Shown here: one piece after another, positions 44,875 to 54,216 of the stretch
How the letters are laid out: each line of letters begins with the position of its first letter
Position numbering within the stretch: position 1 is the first letter of the stretch
Assembly (NCBI RefSeq): GCF_014192335.1
Contig: NZ_JACHXU010000018.1
Coordinates: 111,835-175,834 of the forward strand
Length of the DNA stretch: 64,000 nt
DNA from: Aporhodopirellula rubra
GTDB lineage: Bacteria; Planctomycetota; Planctomycetia; Pirellulales; Pirellulaceae
Direction of reading: 5' to 3'
Translations under genes and position numbers: made by a program
Notes under the pieces: generated by a model
Told to the model about the DNA's origin: nothing
Seen by the model: the letters and a program-made list of their open reading frames with translations, nothing else
Database searches by the model: none

Positions 44875-46422
44875 GTGAACGCCAAACTACGCCGCCAGGC
44901 ACTTCGACGCAAGCGAAAAATGCAACAACGCATTGATCCCGCCAATGCCTCCGGCGCTTCGCCAATGATCAAGCCGGATGCCATCAAGTACGAACTGGCC
45001 GACAAACAGCAGGCCATCGCCGCTGGTGGTATCGGAACGTTGCTCGAGATGACCAAACAACTCGACTTGCGAAAAGAGATCAACCAAGCCGTCCCGCTGT
45101 TCAAGTTGCACCTGCCCTACGACGAAGCCGATCACGTTTTCAACATCAGCCTGAACCTACTCGCCGGAGGCCAGTGTTTGGAACACATCGAGGATCGTCG
45201 ATGCGATGAAGCCTACCTCAATGCACTCGGTGCCGATCGCATTCCCGATCCGACCACCGAAGGCGACTTCTGCAGGCGTTTCTCGACTCAAGACATCTTG
45301 CGACTGATGACGGCTTTCAATCGCGTTCGCGTGAAAGTTTGGAAACAACAGCCTTATGAGTTCTTCGACTGCGCGGTCATCGAAGGCGACGGCACTCAAG
45401 TGGAAACCTCGGCCGAGAAGAAAGAAGGCATCGGCATCAACTACAAAGGTCAGTGGGGCTATCATCCGCTCGTCGTCACGCTGGCCAACACTCGTGAACC
45501 GCTTTACATCATCAACCGCAGTGGCAATCGGCCCAGTCATGAAAACTCGGCGTTCTACTTCGACCTCGCCGCCCAGCGATGTCGTGACGCGGGCTTTCGT
45601 AAAGTCGTCTTGCGAGGCGACACCGACTTCGCACTAACGGAGAACTTCGACCGCTGGGACGATGATGGCATTGAGTTCGTGTTCGGAGTCGACGCGATGC
45701 CCAATCTTGTTCAAATCGCTGAAAACCTCGACGAATCGGCATGGAAAACGATGCGTCGTCATCGTTCGCTGAAGAAGCCGTCGGCCAACCCGCGAGCCAA
45801 GCGTGGACGTTTCAAGGAAAAGATTGTCGTCAAGAATGAATACCTCAACAAGAAGCTCGCGGGCGAACGGATCGCTGAGTTCGATTACCGGCCCGGCAAG
45901 CGCGACCGCAATTACCGCGTGATCGTTCTTCACAAGGAAGTTCATCTCAAACGAGGTCAGCTTCGTCTGTTCGAGAAGGAAGAGCCGGTTTACTTTTTCT
46001 ATATCACCAACGCGACCAAGTCATCCAAGCCAACGCGTCAGGTCGTCGTTGAGGCCAATGCACGTTGCAACCAAGAGAACAACATCGCTCAGTTGAAACA
46101 GTGTGCGCTCAAGGCACCGCTGAATGATCTGACGAGCAACTGGGCGTACATGGTGATCGCTTCGTTGGCATGGAACCTGAAGATCTGGTCAGCTCTGATG
46201 ATCAAGCCAATAGGCACGACTGATCAGAAAGCGGAACAATCGGCAACCAAATCCAAAGTGCTGCATATGGACTTCACGACGTTCCGAGATCGGATCTTGA
46301 TGATTCCGGCACAGATCATTCGCCGCAGTCGCTCGGTGATCTTTCGCTTGCTGAGCTACCGACCCTCGGTCGATACGTTGCTGCTGATTGACTCCAACGT
46401 CCGCCGTCCCCTTCGTTGCTGA
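44875..46422 (+). CDS. IS1380-family transposase
   Basis: 515 residues, starting GTG at 44875 with GAGG eight bases upstream. DDE-type catalytic residues can be placed: Asp in FFDCAVIEGDGTQVE, Asp in VVLRGDTDFALTE, and Glu in RCNQENNIAQLKQCALKAPL, the last being the typical IS1380 C-terminal signature. The N-terminal LADKQQAIAAGGIGTLLEMT with DEADHVFNISLNLLAGGQ also fits the family. It cuts and joins DNA at the element's terminal repeats. The frame is full length with no stop or frameshift. Confidence 0.92.
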   Translation: MNAKLRRQALRRKRKMQQRIDPANASGASPMIKPDAIKYELADKQQAIAAGGIGTLLEMTKQLDLRKEINQAVPLFKLHLPYDEADHVFNISLNLLAGGQCLEHIEDRRCDEAYLNALGADRIPDPTTEGDFCRRFSTQDILRLMTAFNRVRVKVWKQQPYEFFDCAVIEGDGTQVETSAEKKEGIGINYKGQWGYHPLVVTLANTREPLYIINRSGNRPSHENSAFYFDLAAQRCRDAGFRKVVLRGDTDFALTENFDRWDDDGIEFVFGVDAMPNLVQIAENLDESAWKTMRRHRSLKKPSANPRAKRGRFKEKIVVKNEYLNKKLAGERIAEFDYRPGKRDRNYRVIVLHKEVHLKRGQLRLFEKEEPVYFFYITNATKSSKPTRQVVVEANARCNQENNIAQLKQCALKAPLNDLTSNWAYMVIASLAWNLKIWSALMIKPIGTTDQKAEQSATKSKVLHMDFTTFRDRILMIPAQIIRRSRSVIFRLLSYRPSVDTLLLIDSNVRRPLRC

Positions 46423-46597
46423 CGCAGCGACTTTAGTGAAGTCAGTGTTTGGATGCACTGACGCCGCCACAACGCCCAGCCCAAGAAAGTACCCACGCCG
46501 ATGAAAAGAGCTCCAGCCGAAACCACAACGCCAGCCCACCTGGAGTCTTCGTCGCTGCGCCGGAAATCGAATAAGAAAATCACCAAAACTGAAATAG

Positions 46598-46615
46598 TCT
46601 TCGCTTGTTTAAGGG
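46598..46615 (-). repeat. Right terminal inverted repeat of the IS
   Basis: On the minus strand CCCTTAAACAAGCGAAGA, matching 44755-44772 at 14 of 18 positions; followed on the plus strand by CTAG. Confidence 0.8.
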
Positions 46616-46685
46616 CTAGTCACGCAAGGGGATTCCTTGCGTCATCCACTACGATTCCACCCAAACGCCACGCTGCAGTGGAATT

Positions 46686-47081
46686 CTAGGGGGCGAACAA
46701 CAGTTGAACCTTTACTAAGATTGGTTTGGATTCATTCGCAGTCGTGTCGGTGATCCGCACCTCAAACTGGAAGCCATAACCGGCCGGCAATCCAGAGAGA
46801 TCCATGCCTGCTGCTTTCTTGGCAACATGCTTTACCAAACCGGGCGTGTAGTCGTAAGTCTCTTTGACAGTCTGCCAATCGCTCCAGCGATCCACACCCG
46901 CGTCGTTGTCGGTGTCCACGCCAACACGCACATCGACTGACTCGACCCAATGTCCGTCGCTGACGTAGTCGGTCTCCATTTGCATGGCCAGATAGAAACG
47001 TCCTTCGGCAAAACAGACATCGGACTCGACAAATGAACAGGGCAATAGAGCCAAACAATGAGATTTGGCGAACAAATTCAT
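46686..47081 (-). pseudogene. Fragment: C-terminal beta-sandwich end of a larger exported protein
   Basis: A 131-codon frame with well-formed, protein-like sequence from the cysteine near residue 23 (VCFAEGRFYLAMQMETDYVS, DVRVGVDTDNDAGVDRWSDW, DLSGLPAGYGFQFEVRITDT). The D-T-D-N-D and alternating pattern suggest a beta-sandwich with a metal site. There is no signal peptide and the start region looks random, so it is probably the tail of a longer gene whose front is lost; the GH28 gene now occupies the DNA behind it. The IS right end is 66 bases past its stop. The parent family was not recognised. Confidence 0.4.
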
Positions 47082-47362
47082 ATCGGAATCCTAAGGCAAC
47101 GGGTGCCAGCAGTCCCTAAACCGTCGGCCATCTGGACCGGGCACATCAGGCAGCAATCCGCCGCTAACCAAGGCCCAGCGCGACACGATCCACCACAACT
47201 TCCCTGCATGCCTCGTGCAAATGCACGATAGGAGATCGAGAAATCCCCTTTAGGATGCGTTCCCATCCGAGTCGGATTACGGCGAACTTGTCGGCAGACA
47301 TCCCGTTCGTTGATGCGATTCAGGACGACAACAATCTTGGCATTCTCTGAATCGAGCGATCC
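47082..47362. other. Intergenic region upstream of the GH28 gene
   Basis: 281 bases between the gene fragment and the GH28 start. A minus-strand frame (47078-47398) is Cys-rich and unrecognised. No copy of the 21-bp-spaced operator was found, so the GH28-sulfatase pair may not belong to the regulon of the main locus. Confidence 0.35.
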
Positions 47363-48922
47363 ATGACAAAGAACGCAAACCGCGACGCATTGCCCCAACG
47401 AGCAGACACACGAGACAGGGACAACCCCACTTGGCAGCGGATCACCACCGGTCTTCTCGGTGGTCTGTGCGTCTTGCTTTTCTGCCCGTCAACCTTACCG
47501 GTCAACGCCGAACCGATTGAGAAGGTTTCGGCGAATCACTCCTCCTCGACTTTTGACATTCGTCTGTACGGCGCCGTCGGTGACGGACAGACATTTGACA
47601 CCGAGGCGATCCAAACAACGCTTGATGCCTGTGCACGCAACGGTGGCGGAGTCGTACGGGTGCCTCCGGGGGAATACGTGATCGGCACGATCATGTTGAA
47701 GAGCAACACCACACTGTCGTTGGACCACGGCGCTGTTTTAGCAGGCAGCCAAGATATCGACGATTATCCCACCGAAAACCTTCGGCCGGCACGCGAAGGA
47801 AACTCGGAATGTCTTCTCTACGCGGAAGATGCCGCCAACATCCGAGTGGAAGGTCTCGGCGTCATTGACGGTCGTGGGAAACCGGACGCCTTCCCACGTC
47901 GGGCAGGCCGAAACAATCGCGACAACCGACCACGTTTGATGCGATTCGAAAACTGCGAGAACGTCACTCTCTCGGGACTCACTTACAAGGACCCTGCTTT
48001 CTGGGGTATTCACCTCGTGGATTGCCGCGACGTTCATGTCGACAGCGTGACCATTCGGTTTCGAAACAATCACTATAACAATGACGGGATCGACCTCGAT
48101 GCTTGTGAGAATGTGCTGATCGAAAACTGCGACATCAATGCGGGTGATGATGCAATCTGTTTGAAGAGTTCGTTGGGACCGTGTCGAAACTTCGTGGTGC
48201 GAAATTGCAAAGTAAGCAGCAACACGGCAGCCCTGAAATTTGGCACGTCATCGAGCGGCGGCTTCATCAACATCGATGTGTCGAATTGCTACTTTTATGA
48301 TTGCCCGATGGGTGCCATAAAGTTGCAAATCGTGGACGGCGGTCGGATGGAGAACGTCAATATCTCGCGCATCGTGATGGACGAGGTCGGTTCGCCACTC
48401 TTCATTCGCTTGGGCAATCGGGGACGCAATTACACGAAGAACACTTGGACCGGTCCGACAACAGGCAGCGGCGATTCCGAAGGTGCTGGGGTTGGCATCG
48501 TGAGAGGCATCAGAATCACCGACGTTATCGCGAAGGTAACGATCGAAGAACCTGCTCGATCAGAACGTGCCTCCTACAAAGGAAAAGCTCCCCGGCAAAC
48601 TCCTGAGCAAGTCGCAAAAGCGAGAGCGAAAGCAGGCCCGATCATGATCACAGGCATCCCAGGGCATCGCATCGAAGATGTCGTTCTCGAAAACATCCAC
48701 GTCTCATATCCTGGTGAAGGAACCGAGGCAGATACTGAACGTGTTGTTCCGGAAGATGTCGCGCGATATCCCGAACAGTTTTTCTTCGATGTTTTGCCCG
48801 CATGGGGTGCCTACATCCGGCACGCCAAAAATGTACGGTTCGACAATGTGAACTTGTCGACACGAGCATCCGACGCTCGTGAAAGTATCGTGCTCGACGA
48901 CGTCATCAATTTCCAAGAGTAA
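47363..48922 (+). CDS. GH28-family polygalacturonase-like beta-helix enzyme
   Basis: 519 residues, exported (ITTGLLGGLCVLLFCPSTLP then VNA-E). It starts with the GH28 entry motif FDIRLYGAVGDGQTFDTEAI and GGGVVRVPPGEYVIGTIMLK. Catalytic-type residues appear in NNDGIDLDAC (Asp241) and GDDAICLKSS (Asp262, Asp263); the later G-H-G/R-I-K region is represented by LKFGTSSSGGF and IKLQIVDGG, with the usual histidine absent. Many bacterial GH28 members act on pectin-like galacturonan or rhamnogalacturonan, but planctomycete members beside sulfatases may act on marine uronic-acid glycans (inference). The sulfatase gene begins five bases after its stop, so the two are one operon. Confidence 0.85.
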   Translation: MTKNANRDALPQRADTRDRDNPTWQRITTGLLGGLCVLLFCPSTLPVNAEPIEKVSANHSSSTFDIRLYGAVGDGQTFDTEAIQTTLDACARNGGGVVRVPPGEYVIGTIMLKSNTTLSLDHGAVLAGSQDIDDYPTENLRPAREGNSECLLYAEDAANIRVEGLGVIDGRGKPDAFPRRAGRNNRDNRPRLMRFENCENVTLSGLTYKDPAFWGIHLVDCRDVHVDSVTIRFRNNHYNNDGIDLDACENVLIENCDINAGDDAICLKSSLGPCRNFVVRNCKVSSNTAALKFGTSSSGGFINIDVSNCYFYDCPMGAIKLQIVDGGRMENVNISRIVMDEVGSPLFIRLGNRGRNYTKNTWTGPTTGSGDSEGAGVGIVRGIRITDVIAKVTIEEPARSERASYKGKAPRQTPEQVAKARAKAGPIMITGIPGHRIEDVVLENIHVSYPGEGTEADTERVVPEDVARYPEQFFFDVLPAWGAYIRHAKNVRFDNVNLSTRASDARESIVLDDVINFQE

Positions 48923-48927
48923 ACGCA

Positions 48928-51138
48928 ATGGTACGACGAACACTCATGTGGTTGGGGCTGATTTGCCTCGGCCTGCCTGCTGCGGTTATCTTGGCCACGC
49001 CGCCCAAACCCAACATCGTTCATATCCTGACCGATGACTTCGGTTGGCAAGATCCGGTTTGCTTTGACGTCGATGGCGATACACCGTTTGAGACGCCTAA
49101 CCTGGATCGCTTGGCTAAGCATGGCCGCAAGTTCATGCAGGCGTACGCTCCGTCACCAACCTGCGCACCTTCCCGGGCGGCGTATATATCCGGCCAATAC
49201 CCGGCACATACCGGGATATACCATGTGCTCGGAGGAAAACTGCCTCGCGCCTACTCACCCAACTTCACTCACATCAATCCGTTCTATCGCTATCGATTGC
49301 CGCTGACGGAGATGACAATTCCTAAGGAACTCAAGCAAGCCGGTTACACCACCGGCCATGTCGGCAAGTGGCATCTCGGCGGACGCAGCAATGGTTTCCC
49401 ATTTCCTGGCAACTACGGATTTGACATCGGCTACGTCGACGACCTTGGCAAGGGCGGGACGTACTACCCCGATCCCGATATTTGGGGCCCGCGGGACCAG
49501 TTGCGGGATCAGCACAACGGTTTGGCGAAATCCATGAAGCCGCATCGCCTGACAGGATGGGCGACGGATGATCCCAATGATCCGTTTCAGTTGGATCAAG
49601 ACGGGAGACCTTTTGACAAGACGCTCGACGTCGCGTTGAAGTGGCTCGAGAAACACCACGACAAACCGTTCTTCCTGAACTACTGCACCTATTACGTGCA
49701 CAGTCCCATCCAGACTCGCAACCGGGCACGATTCGAGTATTACTGCAAGAAGATGGGATACGATTTCCCAACCGATCCGGGGACGATCAACCAAGGCCGA
49801 GAAGGCAAGACCGATCCGTACTATGCAACCATGGTCGATACACTCGATTGGATGATCGGCAAAGTATTGACTTACCTCGAAGAAACTGACGATCCCCGTC
49901 ATCCCGGCCACAAGTTGATCGAAAACACCTACGTCATCGTCAGCTCGGACAACGGCGGATTGGTCTCACGATCCGGGGGAACCATCACCGACAACTCCCC
50001 ACTGCGAGAAGGAAAACAGGACATCCATGAAGGAGGCGTCCGCATCCCTTTCATTGTCAGTGGCCCGAGCATTCCTCAAAACACAGTCTGTGACACACCG
50101 ATCTCGTTGATCGATCTCTATCCGACCTTGGTTGATTTGGCGGGCCTACCTCCGTCGGACAATCCCAAACTCGATGGATGTAACATTCGACCGCTTATGG
50201 AAGGTCGCGAGTCGATCGCGAGATTCGCGGACGGATCTGCGCGAGAACGGATCTACTTTTACTACCCGATCGAATTGTCCTCAGGGAGTGCGATGCGAAA
50301 AGGTCCGTGGAAGATCTACCGCAATCTCGGGCCAGGAAACAACAAAAGCCCAGACGTTGAACTGTTCCGACTTTACAACGATGACGGCTCGATGGCCGAC
50401 ATCGGCGAGCAAGAAAACCTGGTGGAGCAAATGCCGGAACTCACCAAACAATTGCTGGCTGAACTCGATGAATTCCTGAGTGACGCGAACGTGTCTTTAC
50501 CATACAAGAATCCGGGTCTTCGATCGCACGCAGCGGTTGGGAGGGTTCCCAAGATCCTGAATCGTGGCGACGAAGATGATCGCATCTGGGTGGACGTCGA
50601 AACGGGCGACAACAAATCATCGATCGTCGAAGCCAAACTGCTCTACACGGTCAACGGAAGCCTATTGGAGGCTTCCAAGGGGCGTCGTGAAATGTGGTTT
50701 GAACAGCCCGCCGAGATAAGTGGCGGACATATCGAAGGCACGGTTCCCCCGGGAACTTCGCATGCCGTTTTCTGCATGAGGGACAGCGAGGGGTTCCTAG
50801 TCATGTCCGAAGACCTGCCCTCTTACCGTGAACAATCATCCGGTGCTGCGGATTCGTCATACCTGAAGCATGCCTATGCCTTCCGTCCGGGACTCTTTGC
50901 TCTGATCAAGCTGGGAAAAGAGGCCGAGGCGGAACTGACGCGTCAAGGCAAGTCCGATGTTGGGTTGAACAGGGAATTGAAAGACGCCACGACGGTTTAC
51001 TCGAAAACGCGTGCTTCCGAGAAAGAATACTGCGACACCCTCCGCGCACTTCGCGGTGCGATTCGAAATCTGAAAGGTGCCGTCTCTCAAGCGGACGATC
51101 ACCACCTCAACTTATTCCGGCACGGCGGCGCGTTCTAA
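48928..51138 (+). CDS. S1-family sulfatase with a C-terminal extension
   Basis: 736 residues; signal peptide LMWLGLICLGLPAAVILA. Canonical sulfatase: NIVHILTDDFGWQDPVCFDV, formylglycine site CAPSR at Cys79 (PTCAPSRAAYISGQYPAHTG), HVGKWHLGGRSNG, and VSSDNGGLVSRSGGT. The sulfatase fold ends near residue 525. About 200 further residues follow: a beta-rich part (DRIWVDVETGDNKSSIVEAK, HAVFCMRDSEGFLVMSEDLP) that looks like a small carbohydrate-binding sandwich, then a helical tail. It is translated with the upstream GH28 gene, so both probably act on one sulfated, uronic-acid-containing glycan. Confidence 0.9.
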   Translation: MVRRTLMWLGLICLGLPAAVILATPPKPNIVHILTDDFGWQDPVCFDVDGDTPFETPNLDRLAKHGRKFMQAYAPSPTCAPSRAAYISGQYPAHTGIYHVLGGKLPRAYSPNFTHINPFYRYRLPLTEMTIPKELKQAGYTTGHVGKWHLGGRSNGFPFPGNYGFDIGYVDDLGKGGTYYPDPDIWGPRDQLRDQHNGLAKSMKPHRLTGWATDDPNDPFQLDQDGRPFDKTLDVALKWLEKHHDKPFFLNYCTYYVHSPIQTRNRARFEYYCKKMGYDFPTDPGTINQGREGKTDPYYATMVDTLDWMIGKVLTYLEETDDPRHPGHKLIENTYVIVSSDNGGLVSRSGGTITDNSPLREGKQDIHEGGVRIPFIVSGPSIPQNTVCDTPISLIDLYPTLVDLAGLPPSDNPKLDGCNIRPLMEGRESIARFADGSARERIYFYYPIELSSGSAMRKGPWKIYRNLGPGNNKSPDVELFRLYNDDGSMADIGEQENLVEQMPELTKQLLAELDEFLSDANVSLPYKNPGLRSHAAVGRVPKILNRGDEDDRIWVDVETGDNKSSIVEAKLLYTVNGSLLEASKGRREMWFEQPAEISGGHIEGTVPPGTSHAVFCMRDSEGFLVMSEDLPSYREQSSGAADSSYLKHAYAFRPGLFALIKLGKEAEAELTRQGKSDVGLNRELKDATTVYSKTRASEKEYCDTLRALRGAIRNLKGAVSQADDHHLNLFRHGGAF

Positions 51139-51226
51139 CGTGGCCGTGGGTACGGATTCACGGAAGCGTCGACCACCCCAGAGAAGATTTCAGGTCGAAG
51201 TCATGCCTGCCATGTGTCCGCTCTCG

Positions 51227-52765
51227 CTATTGGACGGCTCCAAGATTGGCGGAGTTTGGATTGACGGGTTTGCCAAAGAAGTCACGGAGTTCTTTGCTGC
51301 GAACATTGAGCAAACGGGCTTGGTTGATGCCGGGCGAACCGCGTTGGAGACGATATCCCAGGAGTGATTTCATCTTGGTGAGATCAACATTGGTTCCCGC
51401 ACGGCCAGGGTTCTCAAAGAGCGGATTTGCGAGGACAGGACTTTCGTCGGCGGGATAGGGATTGATGTTGAAATAGAGATTATTTTGGAAGGTTGTGTTG
51501 ATGCCACTGGCATTTTTGCCCCATGTCGCTTCGTCTTCAAAGTAGAAGACATTGTTTTCGAAGCGAGTGTTCAGCGGCGTTCGGTTCTCGGGAAAAACTT
51601 GAACATGAAGGCCTTTACGCGTGAAGTGCGTGTTGTTGTAAATATGGATATCCTCGGCTAATCGCTCCCTTTCGAACCCGTAGAAATACAGCCCTTTGCG
51701 TTCGTTTTGGCTGATGTTGTAGCGGATAACGACGTTACGGTTCCGCCTCTTCATGATCCCGCAGAACCACATGTTGTCATGACTGTAGTTGTACTGAATG
51801 TAGGTGTTAATGCAGTTGTAATCGGCGTCGAAACCACCACGGTCCATCGATTCATCGCCCACGTTTCCGTAGGCCTCGTTATGTTGGATGCGAATGCCGT
51901 CGGTGTTGAAACAAAAGATACTGTGCCCGGTGTCATAGCGACTGCTGTTGGCGGCAACATTTCTTTCATAGACCGCGTCTTTGCTCACGCGAGCAATGAT
52001 GCAGTTGCGGCCGGTACGATCGATGAAGTTGTCAGCAACATAAACGTTGGTCCACAAGTTCTCCGCCCCTCGGTCTCTCCGACTCCATGCTACACGTGCG
52101 CATGACGAGTCGTTTCCAATGCCGACTCCGCCGATGCGAACGATACGATTGTTGGTGATTCGCAGATCATCGACGCTGGCCGCCCTACATTTCGTCACGT
52201 GCACATGGATTCCGCCACGTCGTTTTCCCGCAACCAGTCCGTTGATGTCATGGATGTGACAATCATCGAGATAGATATGACGAAAGACTCGATCGACACC
52301 CTCCAATAAAACATAGACGCCGAACAGGTCGCCTTGATCGTCTGGCGATCCGTCCGTGTTTGTGATTTCGAGCCCGCTGACCTCCCAATGATCGACGTTT
52401 TTCAGCAGCACGCCTGCGCGGTGTTTTCCTCCCGCGTCGATTCGTGGACGCGGCCCGCTGCCGATCGCTTCGATTCGAATCGGTGCGTCTATCGACCCGC
52501 TGCCTGACGGTGCAAACATCCCCTCGAACCGCTGTCCATGCTGAAACTGAATCACGTCCCCCGGTTCGAACGTCGCCCCCTTCAATTCGTCAAACGCCTG
52601 CTGCGAATCGACGAGATAATCGCGTGCCACGCAGGCATTGGCCATGAACAGTATCGCGGCCACAACGATCGGGATTCTCGCATGCGTTCGAGGACGGTTG
52701 CCGATCAATCTCGAGATCAGACGGTTCCGTTGCGATTGGAACTTCTTCACAAAGGTATTGTTCAT
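51227..52765 (-). CDS. Exported right-handed beta-helix protein (lyase or hydrolase-like)
   Basis: 512 residues from the ATG at 52765 (52798 also possible). A long basic n-region precedes the hydrophobic signal VVAAILFMANACVARDYLVD. The body is a parallel beta-helix with repeated turns (WEVSGLEITNTDGSPDDQGD, RITNNRIVRIGGVGIGNDSS, VYVADNFIDRTGRN, IQYNYSHDNMWFCGIMKRRN, VIRYNISQNERKGLYFYGFE) and closes with NPNSANLGAVQ, a frequent ending of such proteins. The fold occurs in polysaccharide lyases of families PL6/PL31-type and in GH enzymes; no catalytic set could be fixed. It converges on the GH28-sulfatase operon and may act on the same glycan. Confidence 0.75.
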   Translation of the reverse strand: MNNTFVKKFQSQRNRLISRLIGNRPRTHARIPIVVAAILFMANACVARDYLVDSQQAFDELKGATFEPGDVIQFQHGQRFEGMFAPSGSGSIDAPIRIEAIGSGPRPRIDAGGKHRAGVLLKNVDHWEVSGLEITNTDGSPDDQGDLFGVYVLLEGVDRVFRHIYLDDCHIHDINGLVAGKRRGGIHVHVTKCRAASVDDLRITNNRIVRIGGVGIGNDSSCARVAWSRRDRGAENLWTNVYVADNFIDRTGRNCIIARVSKDAVYERNVAANSSRYDTGHSIFCFNTDGIRIQHNEAYGNVGDESMDRGGFDADYNCINTYIQYNYSHDNMWFCGIMKRRNRNVVIRYNISQNERKGLYFYGFERERLAEDIHIYNNTHFTRKGLHVQVFPENRTPLNTRFENNVFYFEDEATWGKNASGINTTFQNNLYFNINPYPADESPVLANPLFENPGRAGTNVDLTKMKSLLGYRLQRGSPGINQARLLNVRSKELRDFFGKPVNPNSANLGAVQ

Positions 52766-53128
52766 ATCATCAATGGCGGTGAACCGCCCCAAATCCATGT
52801 CATAAATAGAGAGTTAAGACAATGCATCCTTTCGAGCAGTTCTTAACATTGATTACATCCATTTCACGCCACTCTTACCAAGAAATGCAACTGCTGACCG
52901 CTCGTCCAGTCAGGGCCAATGCGAACTCAAATGGGTCGCCAGAAATGAGGACGCCTAAACTCGCCCGTTCGTCCAAACGACTATCGATCACGAGGACTGG
53001 ATGCCGAACCGGTGCAGGCAGGTACGGGAGCGGGGACAGGGTGTGCAAACGTGAGTGTCAAAGCCATCGACGGCAAATAGGTTCAGAGAAATGAACCGTC
53101 GTGGCACGCAAATCGGCGAAACTTAGAT
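52766..53128. other. Intergenic region without a recognisable gene
   Basis: It lies upstream of the beta-helix gene and downstream of the tRNA. It contains the perfect small palindrome GGCGGTGAACCGCC at 52775-52788, just before the beta-helix start. Short plus-strand frames (52538-52846, 52822-53094) have no recognisable content. Confidence 0.35.
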
Positions 53129-53149
53129 CCGTGACGCGTAGAGTCACGG
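53129..53149 (-). terminator. Hairpin downstream of tRNA-Arg
   Basis: CCGTGAC (53129-53135) and GTCACGG (53143-53149) form a perfect seven-bp stem with a seven-base loop, 17 bases beyond the 3' end of the minus-strand tRNA. The tail ATCTAAGTTT is only moderately T-rich. Confidence 0.45.
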
Positions 53150-53164
53150 CACGCAGAAACAGAG

Positions 53165-53239
<75 letters not shown>

Positions 53240-53359
53240 GGGTGCGTGGCGAGTTTAACCGATCGGATGAGCCAGTGGAACTCGCCTCTGATCGAGAACT
53301 CGTGTATAACTCCCGGTCTTGACCTCCCCGCCTCTCTCCCCGCCAACCTATATAGAGAT

Positions 53360-54175
53360 ATGCTGCGTTCCGCAATCACCGTGAGCCTTGTTGAGGAAGC
53401 CCGAGGCGGTCCGTTCGTCTTTTGGAATGGGCTCGAAGACGCGTTCGAAAAAGCGAAAGCTCTTGGCTACGACGCGATCGAAGTTTTCGCACCGGGACCC
53501 GACGCCATTCCCACCGGTGAACTGCAACGACTCGTCGATGCCAGCGGGCTGAAAGTCGCCGCCGTCGGAACGGGTGCGGGCATGGTGAAACACGGGCTCA
53601 GTTTGACGGATCCCGATTCAAGCAAACGGACTGCGGCACAAGACTTTGTTCGTTCGATGATCGACTTCGGCGGTCCTCTCGGTGCTCCCGCAATTATCGG
53701 TTCGATGCAGGGACGTTTCGGCGGCGACGTGAGCCATGAACAGGCATTGGACCTGCTCGCTGAGTCGCTCGAAGTCCTCGGTCCACACGCGGCCACCTAC
53801 AACGTTCCGCTCATTTATGAACCGCTCAATCGTTACGAAACGAATTTGATCAAAACGGTTGCCGAAGGCGTCACGTTCCTGAATCGTCTGTCGACTGACA
53901 ACGTGAAGTTGCTCGCGGACTTATTTCACATGAACATCGAAGAAGCCGACGTTGCCGCAGCGATCCGTGAAGGCGGAGATGCGATCGGCCACATTCACTT
54001 CGTCGACTCCAACCGCCAAGCGGCAGGTTTGGGGCACACCGACTTTGAACCGATTGCGGCTGCCCTTCGTGACATTGGTTACAATGGCTATCTTTGCGCC
54101 GAAGCGTTCCCGCTGCCCGATTCACAAACGGCGGCGGAAAAAACCATCGAAGCGTTTAATCGTCTGTTCCGCTAG
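53360..54175 (+). CDS. Sugar phosphate isomerase/epimerase-like TIM-barrel protein
   Basis: 271 residues from the ATG at 53360; the frame further upstream overlaps the tRNA on the opposite strand and is rejected. Cytoplasmic. It matches the AP-endonuclease-2 / xylose isomerase-like TIM barrel: ALGYDAIEVFAPGPDAIPTG, AAVGTGAGMVKHGLSLTDPD, GAPAIIGSMQGRFGG, PLIYEPLNRYETNL with a metal-ligand Glu, LADLFHMNIEEAD with Asp and His, GHIHFVDSNRQAAGLGHTDF, and GYLCAEAFPLPDS with the last Glu. The family includes hydroxypyruvate isomerase and ketose 3-epimerases; the substrate is not assignable. It stands outside the glycan loci but could handle sugars released there. Confidence 0.82.
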   Translation: MLRSAITVSLVEEARGGPFVFWNGLEDAFEKAKALGYDAIEVFAPGPDAIPTGELQRLVDASGLKVAAVGTGAGMVKHGLSLTDPDSSKRTAAQDFVRSMIDFGGPLGAPAIIGSMQGRFGGDVSHEQALDLLAESLEVLGPHAATYNVPLIYEPLNRYETNLIKTVAEGVTFLNRLSTDNVKLLADLFHMNIEEADVAAAIREGGDAIGHIHFVDSNRQAAGLGHTDFEPIAAALRDIGYNGYLCAEAFPLPDSQTAAEKTIEAFNRLFR

Positions 54176-54216
54176 GCGTTGCGGATCGCTGTTGAAGATC
54201 ACTCACCGAGGTCATT

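Larger units (their letters stand above)
44755..46615 (+). mobile_element. IS1380-family insertion sequence
   Basis: 1861 bases bounded by imperfect 18-bp terminal inverted repeats (14 of 18 identical) and flanked on both sides by CTAG (44751-44754 and 46616-46619), the likely 4-bp target duplication. As CTAG is its own complement, it could instead extend the terminal repeats. The element carries one transposase gene that fills most of its length. Its repeats and reading frame look intact, so it is potentially active and probably a recent arrival. It lies between the SNF2 gene and the GH28-sulfatase island. Confidence 0.85.

Noticed and set aside
46622..46642. Perfect eight-bp hairpin (ACGCAAGG / CCTTGCGT) just outside the IS right end
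   Set aside because: No T-tract on either strand and no gene clearly ending there; not called a terminator.
47078..47398. Cys-rich minus-strand frame next to the GH28 start
   Set aside because: Not in frame with the neighbouring fragment and not recognisable as a domain; could be decayed sequence but cannot be supported.
52775..52788. Palindrome GGCGGTGAACCGCC before the beta-helix gene
   Set aside because: A single short palindrome with no second copy found; too little to call an operator.
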